NCBI RefSeq assembly: GCF_003586445.1
Contig: NZ_CP030028.1
Span: 4,796,501 to 4,860,500 of the forward strand
Reading direction: 5' to 3'
DNA: 64,000 nucleotides
From: Bacillus sp. Y1
Lineage (GTDB): Bacteria > Bacillota > Bacilli > Bacillales > Cytobacillaceae
A program made the translations under genes and the position numbers. The notes under the pieces were generated by a model. That model was not told the origin of the DNA and ran no database searches. It saw only the letters and a program-made list of their open reading frames with translations. Shown piece by piece: positions 24,611 to 33,822 of this stretch. Every line of letters starts with the position of its first letter. The stretch's first letter is position 1.

Positions 24611-25790
24611 GAACCTAGTTCCGACCCTTTTTTCTGTCCGAATCGAATTTCTATTAAGACTCTTTCCTAGTTCCAATCCTTTTTCTTATCCGAATGGCAC
24701 CTTTATTCGGACTACTCTCCGGTGCCAGCGCTCTTTCCTGTCCGAATGACAACTCTATTCGGACTACTCTCCGGTCCCAACGCTCTTTCCTGTCCAAATG
24801 ACAACTCTATTCGGACTCCCCTCCGGTCCCAGCGCTCTTTCCTGTCCGAATGACAACTCTATTCGGACTACTCTCCGGTCCCAACGCTCTTTCCTGTCCG
24901 AATGACACCTCTATTCGGACTACTCTCCGGTCCCAGCGCTCTTTCCTGTCCGAATGACAACTCTATTCGGACTACTCTCCTGGTCCCAGCCCTCTTTCTT
25001 GTCCGAATGACAACTCTATTCAGACTCCCCTCCGGTCCCAACGCTCTTTCCTGTCCAAATGACAACTCTATTCAGACTCTTCTTCAGTCCCAACGCTCTT
25101 TCCTGTCCGAATGACAACTCTATTCAGACTCATCTCCGGTCCCAGCGCTCTTTCCTGTCCGAATGACACCTCTATTCGGACTACTCTCCGGTCCCAACGC
25201 TCTTTCCTGTCCAAATGACAACTCTATTCAGACTCTTCTTCAGTCCCAACGCTCTTTCCTGTCCGAATGACAACTCTATTCAGACTCATCTCCGGTCCCA
25301 ACGCTCTTTCCTGTCCAAATGACAACTCTATTCAGACTCTTCTTCGGTCCCAGCGCTCTTTCCTGTCCGAATGACACCTCTATTCGGACTACTCTCCGGT
25401 CCCAACGCTCTTTCCTGTCCGAATGACAACTCTATTCGGACTACTCTCCGGTCCCAACGCTCTTTCCTGTCCGAATGACAACTCTATTCGGACTACTCTC
25501 CTGGTCCCGGCCCTCTTTCTTGTCCGAATGACAACTCTATTCAGACTCCCCTCCGGTCCCAACGCTCTTTCCTGTCCGAATGACAACTCTATTCGGACTC
25601 TTCTTCAGTCCCAACGCTCTTTCCTGTCCGAATGACACCTCTATTCGGACTACTCTCCGGTCCCAACGCTCTTTCCTGTCCAAATGACACCTCTATTCGG
25701 ACTGCTCTCCGGTTCCAACGCTCTTTCCTGTCCGAATAGTACCTTTAATCGGACTCAATCTTGTGCTAGCTGATTAGTTGTCCGATTAAC
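24611..25790. repeat. Twenty-two-unit tandem array of a 52-bp hairpin-bearing unit
   Basis: About 1.15 kb of head-to-tail units of 52-53 bp, each with GTCCGAAT, a nine-base loop and ATTCGGAC, then a linker ACTACTCTCCGGTCCCAACG-like. Central units are nearly identical and end units are degraded. A block of about 520 bp is itself duplicated (near 24870-25065 and 25390-25586). Variant stems carry GTCCAAAT or ATTCAGAC. These give A-C mismatches on the plus strand but G-T pairs on the minus strand. Short ORFs through the array are repeat artefacts. The array lies between the upp terminator and the subtilase gene. Confidence 0.9.
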
Positions 25791-25823
25791 CTCTTCATCA
25801 TCCTTCAATCAACTTCTCCATGC

Positions 25824-25851
25824 AAAAAAGCTAACCGCCCCAGCGGTTAGC
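25824..25851 (-). terminator. Terminator after upp
   Basis: Perfect stem GCTAACCGC / GCGGTTAGC with a four-base loop, followed on the minus strand by TTTTTT, eight bases after the upp stop. Confidence 0.92.
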
Positions 25852-25858
25852 CCTAATC

Positions 25859-26488
25859 TTACTTCGTTCCAAACAAACGGTCACCAGCGTCACCTAGTCC
25901 AGGGACGATGTAGCCGTGGTCGTTTAATTTTTCGTCTAGTGCTGCGATGTAGATGTCTACATCCGGGTGTGCTTCTTTCAGAGCGTCCACACCTTCTGGA
26001 GCTGCGATTAGGCACATGAATTTAATATGCTTCGCGCCGCGCTTTTTCAATGAGTGGAGCGCTTCGATCGCTGAACCGCCCGTTGCTAGCATGGGGTCAA
26101 CTACGATGAAGTCGCGCTCTTCTACGTCGCTTGGTAACTTAACGTAGTACTCAACCGGCATCAAAGTTTCTGGGTCACGATATAGACCGATATGACCAAC
26201 CTTTGCTGCAGGGATAAGTTTTAAGATGCCATCTACCATTCCGATTCCCGCACGTAAAATAGGGACAATCCCTATTTTTTTCCCAGATAACACATTTGAT
26301 TTCATTGTGCTTACTGGTGTGTCAATTTCGATTTCTTCTAACGGCATGTCACGAGTAATTTCGAACGCCATTAATGTTGCTACTTCGTCTACTAGCTCAC
26401 GGAAGTCCTTTGTTCCTGTATTTTTTTCGCGGATGTATGTAAGCTTATGCTGAATGAGGGGATGATCAAACACATATACCTTTGCCAT
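25859..26488 (-). CDS. upp: Uracil phosphoribosyltransferase
   Basis: 209 aa, full length. Converts uracil and PRPP to UMP in pyrimidine salvage. Seen: [12 protein letters not shown], the PRPP-binding [12 protein letters not shown], and the uracil-binding C-terminus [16 protein letters not shown]. It sits between glyA and the atp region as in B. subtilis, with its own terminator. Confidence 0.97.
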   Translation of the reverse strand: MAKVYVFDHPLIQHKLTYIREKNTGTKDFRELVDEVATLMAFEITRDMPLEEIEIDTPVSTMKSNVLSGKKIGIVPILRAGIGMVDGILKLIPAAKVGHIGLYRDPETLMPVEYYVKLPSDVEERDFIVVDPMLATGGSAIEALHSLKKRGAKHIKFMCLIAAPEGVDALKEAHPDVDIYIAALDEKLNDHGYIVPGLGDAGDRLFGTK

Positions 26489-26601
26489 CTAGCATCTCTC
26501 CTTTTCTAACTCGATTCATAAACACTTCGTCTAATTTTACAGAAAAAACTTCCCGCGAGCAACCTCGAACAGAAATTGGATGTAACAATTCTGAGACAAT
26601 A

Positions 26602-26631
26602 CAAAAAGCCAGCCCAAAAATTAGGCTGGCT
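26602..26631 (-). terminator. Terminator after glyA
   Basis: Stem AGCCAGCC / GGCTGGCT with a nine-base loop, followed by TTTTT on the minus strand, just beyond the glyA stop. Confidence 0.88.
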
Positions 26632-26639
26632 AGTAAAAA

Positions 26640-27887
26640 TTATATTTGTCTTTCTGGATATAAAGTGAAACGGCTAGTTAATGCAGATACACGCTCTCTT
26701 GCTTCTGCTAACTTCGCTTCATCTTCATGGTTTTTCAATGTAAAGCTAATGATACTTGCGATTTCTTTCATTTCAGCCGCACCAAATCCACGAGAAGTAA
26801 CAGCTGCTGTACCGATACGAATTCCGCTTGTTACGAATGGACTTGCTGTATCAAATGGAATTGTGTTTTTGTTAACTGTGATTCCTACTTCATCAAGTAC
26901 ATGCTCAGCTACTTTACCAGTTAAGCCTAAAGAACGAACATCGATTAATAGAAGGTGGTTGTCTGTTCCACCAGATACTAAGCTAATTCCTTCTTCTTGC
27001 AAGCTTTCAGCTAAAGTCTTAGCGTTAGCAATGATGTTTGCTGCATATTCTTTGAAACTGTCTTGTAACGCTTCACCGAAAGCAACTGCCTTTGCAGCGA
27101 TTACGTGCATTAATGGACCACCTTGAATTCCAGGGAAGATCGACTTGTCGATTTTCTTACCCCATTCTTCGCTAGTAAGGATCATACCACCACGAGGACC
27201 ACGTAATGTTTTATGTGTAGTTGTTGTTACGAAATCAGCGTAAGGAACTGGGTTTTGGTGAAGGCCAGCTGCTACTAAACCAGCGATATGAGCCATATCT
27301 ACCATTAAATAAGCGCCCACTTCATCAGCGATTTCTCTGAACTTTTTAAAATCAATTGCACGAGGGTAAGCACTCGCACCAGCAACGATCATTTTTGGTT
27401 TATGTTCTAAAGCTTTTTGGCGTACGATGTCATAGTCGATCATTTGCGTTTGCTCGTCTACTCCATACTCTACGAAGTTGTATTGAACACCACTGAAGTT
27501 AACCGGACTTCCGTGTGTTAAGTGACCACCGTGAGATAGGTTCATCCCAAGAACTGTGTCACCTTGCTCAAGAGCCGTAAAGTAAACAGCCATATTGGCT
27601 TGAGCACCTGAGTGAGGTTGTACGTTTACATGCTCAGCACCGAAGATTGCTTTTGCGCGGTCACGAGCGATGTCTTCTACCACATCAACATGCTCACAGC
27701 CACCGTAGTAACGCTTGCCTGGATAGCCTTCTGCATACTTGTTTGTTAAAACAGATCCTTGTGCTTCCATTACCGCTTCACTTACAAAGTTTTCTGATGC
27801 GATTAGTTCAATCTTAGTTCTTTGACGCCCTAATTCGTCTTGAATAGCTTGTAAAACTTGCGTATCTTGCTGTGCTAAATGCTTCAT
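26640..27887 (-). CDS. glyA: Serine hydroxymethyltransferase
   Basis: 415 aa. PLP enzyme interconverting serine and glycine with transfer of a one-carbon unit to tetrahydrofolate. PLP-binding Lys226 lies in [18 protein letters not shown] and the GGHLTHG block are also present. It has its own terminator before upp and about 180 bp upstream, so it is probably monocistronic. Confidence 0.97.
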   Translation of the reverse strand: MKHLAQQDTQVLQAIQDELGRQRTKIELIASENFVSEAVMEAQGSVLTNKYAEGYPGKRYYGGCEHVDVVEDIARDRAKAIFGAEHVNVQPHSGAQANMAVYFTALEQGDTVLGMNLSHGGHLTHGSPVNFSGVQYNFVEYGVDEQTQMIDYDIVRQKALEHKPKMIVAGASAYPRAIDFKKFREIADEVGAYLMVDMAHIAGLVAAGLHQNPVPYADFVTTTTHKTLRGPRGGMILTSEEWGKKIDKSIFPGIQGGPLMHVIAAKAVAFGEALQDSFKEYAANIIANAKTLAESLQEEGISLVSGGTDNHLLLIDVRSLGLTGKVAEHVLDEVGITVNKNTIPFDTASPFVTSGIRIGTAAVTSRGFGAAEMKEIASIISFTLKNHEDEAKLAEARERVSALTSRFTLYPERQI

Positions 27888-28036
27888 CGTAATCCCCCTT
27901 GTATGTTAAAAACTAATTTATATAGCAGTTTTGAAAATTCCTACTTCATCTTAACACAACCTTCATATGACAGGCACGAAAAAAATATTTTTGTAAGCGT
28001 TATTTTCGCCTTTTTCCAACATTTTTCGCTATTCGA

Positions 28037-28072
28037 AAGAAAAAAGCTTCTGCAAAAACTGCAAAAGCTTTA
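28037..28072 (-). terminator. Terminator overlapping the ywlG stop codon
   Basis: AAAGCTT and TGCA pair with TGCA and AAGCTTT around a short loop, followed by TTTTTT on the minus strand. The stem includes the ywlG stop codon. Confidence 0.8.
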
Positions 28073-28645
28073 TGAACAAGACTCATTACCCCTCGAATGT
28101 TCGTATATTGCTCGAGCCCCTCCAATTAACTTTGGACGTGTACGAGCCATCGTCACATGTGCACTACCAAGCTCAGAAATCGATGCTCGAATCGGAACTG
28201 CTACATGCTTTATATGCATTCCAATAAAAGTATCTCCAATATCAATCCCCGCATCCGCTTGAATAAACTCAACGACTACCGGTTCAGAAAAATGATTATA
28301 AGCATATGTAGCCATTGCTCCCCCAGCTTGTCTGACTGGAACAACGGACACTTCCTCCCAGCCCTTTTGATCAGCAGTTGCTCGTTCAACAACAAGGGCA
28401 CGATTTAAATGCTCGCAGCACTGAAAAGCAAGAGCTACTCCTGTTTGCTGACTGAATTCACGCAGATTTGAAAAAATTAGCTCAGCCACTTCATTTGTTC
28501 CCGCTGTACCAATTTTCTTCCCAATCACCTCGCTCGTGCTACAGCCAATCACAAGAACATGCTTATCCGTTAACACTACTTGGTCCGAAAAATCTGCTAA
28601 AATCGTTTGCAGCTGGATTTTCCAAGTGGACAAATCGCTTGTCAT
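28070..28645 (-). CDS. ywlG: DUF436 / TIGR01440 family protein YwlG
   Basis: 191 aa, full length for the family. The ATG at 28645 has GGAGGGG five bases upstream. Family-typical segments seen: [30 protein letters not shown] and [14 protein letters not shown]. Conserved cysteines and histidines suggest an enzyme, but no activity is established to my knowledge. It is 18 bp downstream of rpiB and probably co-transcribed with it. Confidence 0.9.
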   Translation of the reverse strand: MTSDLSTWKIQLQTILADFSDQVVLTDKHVLVIGCSTSEVIGKKIGTAGTNEVAELIFSNLREFSQQTGVALAFQCCEHLNRALVVERATADQKGWEEVSVVPVRQAGGAMATYAYNHFSEPVVVEFIQADAGIDIGDTFIGMHIKHVAVPIRASISELGSAHVTMARTRPKLIGGARAIYEHSRGNESCS

Positions 28646-28663
28646 TTGTACCCCTCCATCGAC

Positions 28664-29107
28664 TTACTTGCTTTTCTCGTAATCGCTTATTTTCCCAATT
28701 CTGTTTGCATGTCTTCCGCCTTCAAATTCCGTTTCAAGCCACACCATAGCAATCTCACGTGCCAGTCCAGGTCCGATAACTCTTTCTCCCATTGCTAGCA
28801 TATTGCTGTCGTTATGCTGACGTGTTGCCTTCGCACTAAATACGTCATGAACAAGGGCACAACGAATGCCGTTTACTTTATTTGCAGCAATGCTCATTCC
28901 GATTCCTGTTCCACAAATCAAAATTCCGCGATCGTATTCACCGTTCGCTACCTTTTGCGCAACCGGCAAAGCAAAATCTGGATAATCGACTGATGTATCA
29001 CATTCACAGCCAAAATCATCATACTGAATTCCAATTTCATCCATAAGACTTTTAATTTCTTCTCGAATATTTACGCCACCGTGATCAGATGCAATTGCTA
29101 CCTTCAT
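28664..29107 (-). CDS. rpiB: Ribose-5-phosphate isomerase B
   Basis: 147 aa from ATG 29107; the upstream in-frame ATG at 29122 is part of the ribosome site. Interconverts ribose 5-phosphate and ribulose 5-phosphate, or acts on related sugar phosphates. Seen: Asp8-His9 in ASDHGG, the catalytic Cys65 in GILICGTGIGMSI and His98 in RQHNDSNM. Equivalent to B. subtilis YwlF. A chemotaxis receptor gene separates it from ywlE here. Confidence 0.93.
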   Translation of the reverse strand: MKVAIASDHGGVNIREEIKSLMDEIGIQYDDFGCECDTSVDYPDFALPVAQKVANGEYDRGILICGTGIGMSIAANKVNGIRCALVHDVFSAKATRQHNDSNMLAMGERVIGPGLAREIAMVWLETEFEGGRHANRIGKISDYEKSK

Positions 29108-29180
29108 CGTTACGCCTCCCATTTGTAAAAACTACCTTTATTTTGACATAACCTTATATAAAGATAAAGGTTGTGCTTCT

Positions 29181-29214
29181 AAAAAAATAAGACCCTGCAT
29201 CCGTTTGCAGAGTC
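29181..29214 (-). terminator. Terminator after the chemotaxis receptor gene
   Basis: Stem of GAC and CTGCA pairing with TGCAG and GTC, with one mismatch, followed on the minus strand by TTATTTTTTT. It lies just beyond the stop at 29223. Confidence 0.8.
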
Positions 29215-29222
29215 CATATCTC

Positions 29223-30518
29223 CTACATCTTAAATCTAGTAATCGTACCTTTAAGTTTAACTGCTTGATCATTCAACTCGTGCGCAAGGCGCTCAACATT
29301 TTCGATGACCTCTGTTTGCTGCCCTACAGCTATCGCTACCTCTGTTGCTCCTGCCGATGTTTCTTCTGCTATCGCAGCCACTTCCTGTGATTGCGTGGCT
29401 GTATGCTGAATTCCTTCCATTTGTCGGTCAACAAGAATTGAAATTTTTTCTACTGCTGACGCCATTTGAACGACTGTTCTTGTCATTTCTTCAATTGCTT
29501 GGTTGGTAGCATTGCCATTTTCAGCTTGTCCAAGTGCAATATCTACTTGGTTTGTTATCTGAGACACCACATTACGTACTTCGCCCTGTATATTTTGAAT
29601 CAGCTCAGAAATTCCTTGAACCGCTTTTGCACTCTCATCCGCTAGCTTACGAACTTCGTCTGCAACAACAGCAAATCCTTTTCCGTGCTCACCTGCCCGA
29701 GCCGCTTCAATCGATGCGTTAAGAGCTAAAAGGTTAGTCTGGGCCGCTATATCCCCAACCAATTGGATAATCCTTTCCACTTGCGACGCATTTTCCTCTA
29801 GTTTTTTCACTGAGACTAGCGACTGCTTATTATCTTCAGCAAGCGTTTGAATGCCTGATACTAGTGAGAAAATTACCTTTTTAGACTGGTCAAGCTCTTC
29901 GACCATCTCATTGGAGATTTTTTTCGACTGCTTTGCTGTTAATTGAACTTCTTCCGCAAGATGAGTGACTTCATCAATCGAACTTGCTGAGTCTTGAGTC
30001 GCAGCCGCTGAGTTTTCTGCTCCAAGCGAGATTTCATTGACCGTTCGATCGATCATTTCTGCTCTTTCTGCCGCCATGGCACTTTCTTTTGTAATGGCAA
30101 TGACCTTTTCATTCGTTTGCTTGAAGTTCTCATCAATGGTTTGGACCATATCACGTAAATTAAACAGCATATGATTAAATGCGACGCCTAGCGAGCGAAT
30201 TTCGTCATCTGATTTGGATAACTCCACATCCTCACAAATGTCCCCGTGCGCTGCTTTTAGTGTGACTCGCTCTAGCTTTTGAAGAGGCTTAATGATAAAA
30301 CCAGCCGCTAAAAACGCTAAAATCCCGGACCATAGGATCCCCAATAAATAAGTGACGATCGAAAAGCCCGCTTTATTCATTCCAATAAAGTCCTGAATGA
30401 TCGGAAATAATACATCAATAAATAACGCACTCGTTGTATACGTAATCACTGCTAAAATGGTAGTAAATAATACAAGCTTTTTCCTAAGCCCAAACTTGAA
30501 TGCCTTTTTCTCCCCCAT
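29223..30518 (-). CDS. Methyl-accepting chemotaxis protein with almost no extracellular domain
   Basis: 431 aa. Two membrane helices (about 13-33 and 50-75) are separated by only some 15-20 residues, so there is no external ligand-binding domain. A HAMP-like linker (about 75-130) leads into a cytoplasmic signalling coiled coil whose hairpin tip reads [20 protein letters not shown] and [12 protein letters not shown], the CheA/CheW contact region. It probably senses membrane state, pH, temperature or a cytoplasmic signal; this is inference. The gene is inserted between ywlE and rpiB, which adjoin in B. subtilis. It has its own terminator. Confidence 0.92.
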   Translation of the reverse strand: MGEKKAFKFGLRKKLVLFTTILAVITYTTSALFIDVLFPIIQDFIGMNKAGFSIVTYLLGILWSGILAFLAAGFIIKPLQKLERVTLKAAHGDICEDVELSKSDDEIRSLGVAFNHMLFNLRDMVQTIDENFKQTNEKVIAITKESAMAAERAEMIDRTVNEISLGAENSAAATQDSASSIDEVTHLAEEVQLTAKQSKKISNEMVEELDQSKKVIFSLVSGIQTLAEDNKQSLVSVKKLEENASQVERIIQLVGDIAAQTNLLALNASIEAARAGEHGKGFAVVADEVRKLADESAKAVQGISELIQNIQGEVRNVVSQITNQVDIALGQAENGNATNQAIEEMTRTVVQMASAVEKISILVDRQMEGIQHTATQSQEVAAIAEETSAGATEVAIAVGQQTEVIENVERLAHELNDQAVKLKGTITRFKM

Positions 30519-30539
30519 AAAGCCTTCCCCCTGGTTGTA

Positions 30540-30971
30540 TTACGATAATTTGTGTAAGCTTTTTTCAATTAATTGCTTCAGCTCTTCGAATGTTTGTTGG
30601 TAAACAGACAGAGATCCACCATAAGGGTCACTTACATCCCCAAATTCACCAGCAAATTCTTTCAGTGTAAAGGTTTTCACTTGTGCTGCCGGGAACGTGG
30701 CAACAATATTCGCTTTATGACCCGCTGTCATCGTTAATATATACGTGGCCCACTCTACCTGCTGTTCCGTTAATAAAGAGGATTGATGGTCATGCTCCAT
30801 CTGTTGAGTGTCTAGTACTTTTTTTGCATGTGAAGATGCATCGCTTCCATTCATAGCAAATACTCCGGAAGAACGGACTTCTACTCCAGGTATGTTTTTA
30901 CTTTTTAAAATAGCCTCAGCCATTGGACTTCTGCACGTGTTTCCGGTACATACAAACAATACATTTATCAT
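30540..30971 (-). CDS. ywlE: Protein-arginine phosphatase YwlE
   Basis: 143 aa, low-molecular-weight phosphatase fold. The P-loop is CTGNTCRSP with nucleophile Cys8 and Arg14; Thr12 occupies the position that in B. subtilis YwlE gives specificity for phosphoarginine. The general-acid Asp is in DVSDPYGG. It opposes the McsB arginine kinase, which marks proteins for ClpCP. Start has GAGGAGAG upstream. Confidence 0.94.
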   Translation of the reverse strand: MINVLFVCTGNTCRSPMAEAILKSKNIPGVEVRSSGVFAMNGSDASSHAKKVLDTQQMEHDHQSSLLTEQQVEWATYILTMTAGHKANIVATFPAAQVKTFTLKEFAGEFGDVSDPYGGSLSVYQQTFEELKQLIEKSLHKLS

Positions 30972-31139
30972 AATGATTCTCTCCTCTATCTTTATTATAT
31001 GACATTATTCCTTATTACTAAAGTACGACTTCGCGCAACCTGGAGTTGAATATGTCGGTTGGAACGCATTCTCTTCGCTGTTATTCCTAGCGTAATAAAG
31101 GCTTGTCCATGCATTCCAAACGACCATTATTTTTTCACA

Positions 31140-31174
31140 GAAAAAGGCATTTTCATTAAGAAAACACCTTTTTC
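31140..31174 (-). terminator. Possible terminator after mntP
   Basis: GAAAAAGG and TTTTC pair with GAAAA and CCTTTTTC around a five-base loop and an internal loop (31140-31174). There is no separate T-run beyond the stem on the minus strand. It lies 19 bp after the mntP stop. Confidence 0.45.
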
Positions 31175-31192
31175 ACTATGGGTTCAATTGTA

Positions 31193-31747
31193 TTAGAATG
31201 GTAGCAATAATTTAATCCCAAAGGCAAGCAAAATCGTGCCTCCTAATGCTTCACTGTATGTTCCAAGCCACCCTTGAACTTTACGTCCCACAAGAAGACC
31301 TAACCAAGTTAAAATAGTGGCACCAATTCCGAAGCAAGTTAGGACTAGAAATGTTTTGGCACCATAAATACCTAGTGTCAACCCGACCGAAAAGCTATCA
31401 AGACTCACACTTAGTGCAAATACGAGTAATCCAAAACCTACCGGAGTGATAAAGGAACTGTCGTCTTCTCTAAAGCATGACCAAAGCATTTGCAAACCTA
31501 ATACAATTAAAAGGCCTCCGCCGCAATAAGCAGCAAATGCACCAAACTGCTCGGACAAAAATCTTCCTGCAATCATCCCTAATAACGGCATCCAAATATG
31601 GAATAACCCGATGGTGATTCCAATTTTTAAAATTTGCCGAAGGCCGAGCCTGAACATTCCCATTCCCAAGCCCACTGAAAATGCATCCATTCCTAGTGCA
31701 AATGCCATTATTATTAGTGTGATCACTTCTCCAACCATTGATGACAT
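31193..31747 (-). CDS. mntP: Manganese efflux pump MntP (YwlD)
   Basis: 184 aa with six hydrophobic segments arranged as two homologous halves. Each half starts with a conserved acidic motif, [10 protein letters not shown] (near residue 20) and [10 protein letters not shown] (near 115), the putative Mn2+ ligands. The position between ywlE and ywlC matches B. subtilis ywlD. No yybP-ykoY-type leader fits in the 69 bp separating it from the upstream gene. Confidence 0.9.
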   Translation of the reverse strand: MSSMVGEVITLIIMAFALGMDAFSVGLGMGMFRLGLRQILKIGITIGLFHIWMPLLGMIAGRFLSEQFGAFAAYCGGGLLIVLGLQMLWSCFREDDSSFITPVGFGLLVFALSVSLDSFSVGLTLGIYGAKTFLVLTCFGIGATILTWLGLLVGRKVQGWLGTYSEALGGTILLAFGIKLLLPF

Positions 31748-31816
31748 ACTTTCGCCCCCTTGGACTTGCTAATTCAGCATATGCACGTCCAAAAGGGTTT
31801 AGAATGAGAAAATCGT

Positions 31817-32866
31817 TTATTCAATGATCTGGTTTCCGGCCGCCTTCATCAATCGATTCATAATCGCTTCGCCCACACCGGTGGAAGGAAACATCTCACT
31901 AAATATAATGTCTACGTGTCTTTGGTCAAACGAGCGTAACACATCGTATAAAGAGCTTGCCACAGTTGCAAGATTTTCTCTTGTTCCGCAGAAAATCACT
32001 TCATCCGCTTGGTAAAAGCCCTCATTTTCTGTGGTCGTTAACACGCCAACCTTTCGACCTTCACTTCTTTCTTTTTCAATAAGTTGCTGAAGCTTGTCCC
32101 GGTCTCCTTTTACTAAAAAAAGAGGAGATTTGGGTGCATAATGACGATACTTCATGCCAGGAGATTTTGGCGCTTCGTTTTGATCCTTTAGAGCTGGGTC
32201 CACTAGAACCTCACCTACTACTCTCTCAAGCTCGTCCCTTGTCACTCCACCCGGCCGTAAAATAATCGGAATCTCTTCTGTGCAATCAATGACGGTTGAT
32301 TCAACTCCAACTCCTGTTGCTCCGCCGTCCACAATGCCAGCGATTTTCCCATTCAAATCCTCTAGCACATGTGATGCTTTCGTCGGACTAGGTTTTCCTG
32401 AACTGTTCGCACTTGGCGCTGCAATAGGAACTCTCGCTTGTTTGATCACCGCTAGAGCAACGGGATGATTCGGCATCCTTACTGCCACAGTGGATAAACC
32501 CGCTGTTGCTAGCTGTGACAATTCAGAGGTCTTTTTTTCAAAGATGATTGTAAGCGGGCCAGGCCAAAACGCATTCATTAGCTTGTTGGCCTTGTCTGGT
32601 ATGTGAGTAACAAATTCATTCAGTTGGTCCCTGTCGGCAATGTGAATAATCAGTGGATTATCGCTCGGGCGACCCTTTGCTTCATATATTTTGTGAATCG
32701 CTTTATCCGAATGGGCATTTCCTCCGAGTCCATATACCGTCTCAGTAGGAAACGCGACCACTTCATTTTCTCTTAAAAGTGATGCAGCCTGTGCAATTTG
32801 TGGATAGTTTTTCGGATTATCCACATTTTTATCCACTGTCCATAGCTTTGTTTGTATGTTTTCCAC
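31817..32866 (-). CDS. ywlC: Threonylcarbamoyl-AMP synthase (Sua5/YwlC)
   Basis: 349 aa. N-terminal YrdC-type domain (about 15-205) with FPTETVYGLGGNA and KGRPSDNPLIIHI, which binds ATP, bicarbonate and threonine. C-terminal Sua5 domain (about 240-349) after SPGMKYRHYAPKSPL. It makes threonylcarbamoyl-AMP for the t6A37 modification of ANN-decoding tRNAs. A cluster of DnaA boxes lies immediately upstream. Confidence 0.95.
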   Translation of the reverse strand: MENIQTKLWTVDKNVDNPKNYPQIAQAASLLRENEVVAFPTETVYGLGGNAHSDKAIHKIYEAKGRPSDNPLIIHIADRDQLNEFVTHIPDKANKLMNAFWPGPLTIIFEKKTSELSQLATAGLSTVAVRMPNHPVALAVIKQARVPIAAPSANSSGKPSPTKASHVLEDLNGKIAGIVDGGATGVGVESTVIDCTEEIPIILRPGGVTRDELERVVGEVLVDPALKDQNEAPKSPGMKYRHYAPKSPLFLVKGDRDKLQQLIEKERSEGRKVGVLTTTENEGFYQADEVIFCGTRENLATVASSLYDVLRSFDQRHVDIIFSEMFPSTGVGEAIMNRLMKAAGNQIIE

Positions 32867-32921
32867 CTTGAGTATTTCTCCCTATTTTTCTTGTAATACG
32901 TAAGAAAGTATAAAAGAAGAT

Positions 32922-33029
32922 GGTGTATAACTCAAGTTTTATCCACAAATTGTGTATAACATTTGCTATTTTGTGGGTAACTTTGTGGATTAATCCAGTT
33001 TTAATTCCATGAACATCGAGTTATCCACA
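32922..33029. promoter_or_regulatory. DnaA-box cluster upstream of ywlC
   Basis: Six nonamers in 108 bp match TTATNCACA. Perfect: TTATCCACA at 32939-32947 and 33021-33029 (plus) and TTATACACA at 32951-32959 (minus). One mismatch: TTATACACC 32922-32930, TTACCCACA 32972-32980 and TAATCCACA 32984-32992 (minus). As I recall from DnaA ChIP studies, B. subtilis has a stable DnaA-binding region at this same locus (ywlC), one of a few clusters outside oriC. The last box lies within the 3' end of ywlB. Confidence 0.8.
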
Positions 33030-33436
33030 GTTAAGATATGTTGGACGTGAGCGGAGTCGAATATTTTTTCGTGTAACGCTTCCTTTTCTACCTGTTGAAA
33101 ACCCATCATCTCGAAAAATTGGACAGATCCCTTTTTGTTTGTGGCTAAATATAGTGATTGCATCTGCTTTTCCTTTGCTAATAATAACATTTGTTCAAAA
33201 ATTAACAGCAATTCCTTTTCACTCGCACGCGAAGTGATGGCTAAAGATCGTAGCAATCCGACAGGGCCATGTGGTTCAATTCCAAGTGTTGCTTGAATAT
33301 TTCCAGCTTCATCTTCTAATAGAAGAAAATAATCCACAGCTTCTTCTACTCCCTCGGTCCCCAAGTTTGCCTTTTCTAAAAAGTTTACTAGTTTCCTTAT
33401 ATCCTCTACTTGTGCACAACGAACCATCGTTTCCAC
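32990..33436 (-). CDS. ywlB: GNAT-family N-acetyltransferase YwlB
   Basis: About 148 aa. Order typical of GNAT proteins: N-terminal helices, a central strand with LRSLAI, and the C-terminal LATNKKGSVQFFEMMGFQQV block, which fits the acetyl-CoA-binding region and the GF signature. Substrate unknown. Start uncertain: GTG 33436 has AGAGGTGA at good spacing; ATG 33427 and GTG 33445 are alternatives. Context matches ywlB of B. subtilis. Confidence 0.78.
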   Translation of the reverse strand: METMVRCAQVEDIRKLVNFLEKANLGTEGVEEAVDYFLLLEDEAGNIQATLGIEPHGPVGLLRSLAITSRASEKELLLIFEQMLLLAKEKQMQSLYLATNKKGSVQFFEMMGFQQVEKEALHEKIFDSAHVQHILTVDNSMFMELKLD

Positions 33437-33538
33437 CCAAATCACCTCTATTTTTTTCTTGTTACTCTATGAATATGAAAAGGTAGAGAAAGTAGAACTA
33501 GATTTGGGGATAATTTTTTGAAGCGTGAAAAAAGAAAC

Positions 33539-33729
33539 GCAAATAAGACCTTAGAATCGCAAGTAAGTTCTCAGGATAGCAAGTAAATAGAAGCAATCGC
33601 AAATAAACTTTCGGAATAGCAAATATATTTCTAGAATCGCAAGTAAATTTTTAAAATAGCAAATAAAATCCTAGAATCGCAAGTAAATTTTTAAAATAGC
33701 AAATAAAATCCTAGAATCGCAAGTAAACC
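33539..33729. repeat. Ten-unit tandem array with an exact 20-bp period
   Basis: GCAAATAA or GCAAGTAA recurs every 20 bp from 33539 to 33719 without slippage, preceded alternately by AATC and AATA. The last four units form two identical 40-bp pairs. The array is A/T-rich with no stable hairpin and no ORF. It fills most of the gap between ywlB and the spoIIR terminator. Confidence 0.85.
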
Positions 33730-33784
33730 TTCAAAGATATAGCTAAAAATCCCGAAATTCTCAAAATATGCATTAACTTTCCTT

Positions 33785-33813
33785 TAAAAAAAGCACAACC
33801 ACAACGGTTGCGC
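33785..33813 (-). terminator. Terminator after spoIIR
   Basis: GCGCAACC / GGTTGTGC stem on the minus strand (one G-T pair, five-base loop) followed by seven T, ten bases beyond the spoIIR stop. Confidence 0.9.
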
Positions 33814-33822
33814 CACATTTTC

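Noticed and set aside
24868..25635. Pairs of near-identical 65-70-codon ORFs on both strands
   Set aside because: They follow the 52-bp repeat and its internal duplication. No start sites, and the repeated peptide simply reflects the DNA unit.
24611..25790. CRISPR array
   Set aside because: The units are contiguous with no unique spacers and no cas genes nearby; variation is by point changes within the unit.
31748..31816. Mn2+ riboswitch (yybP-ykoY type) before mntP
   Set aside because: The gap is 69 bp and lacks the expected paired elements and a terminator.
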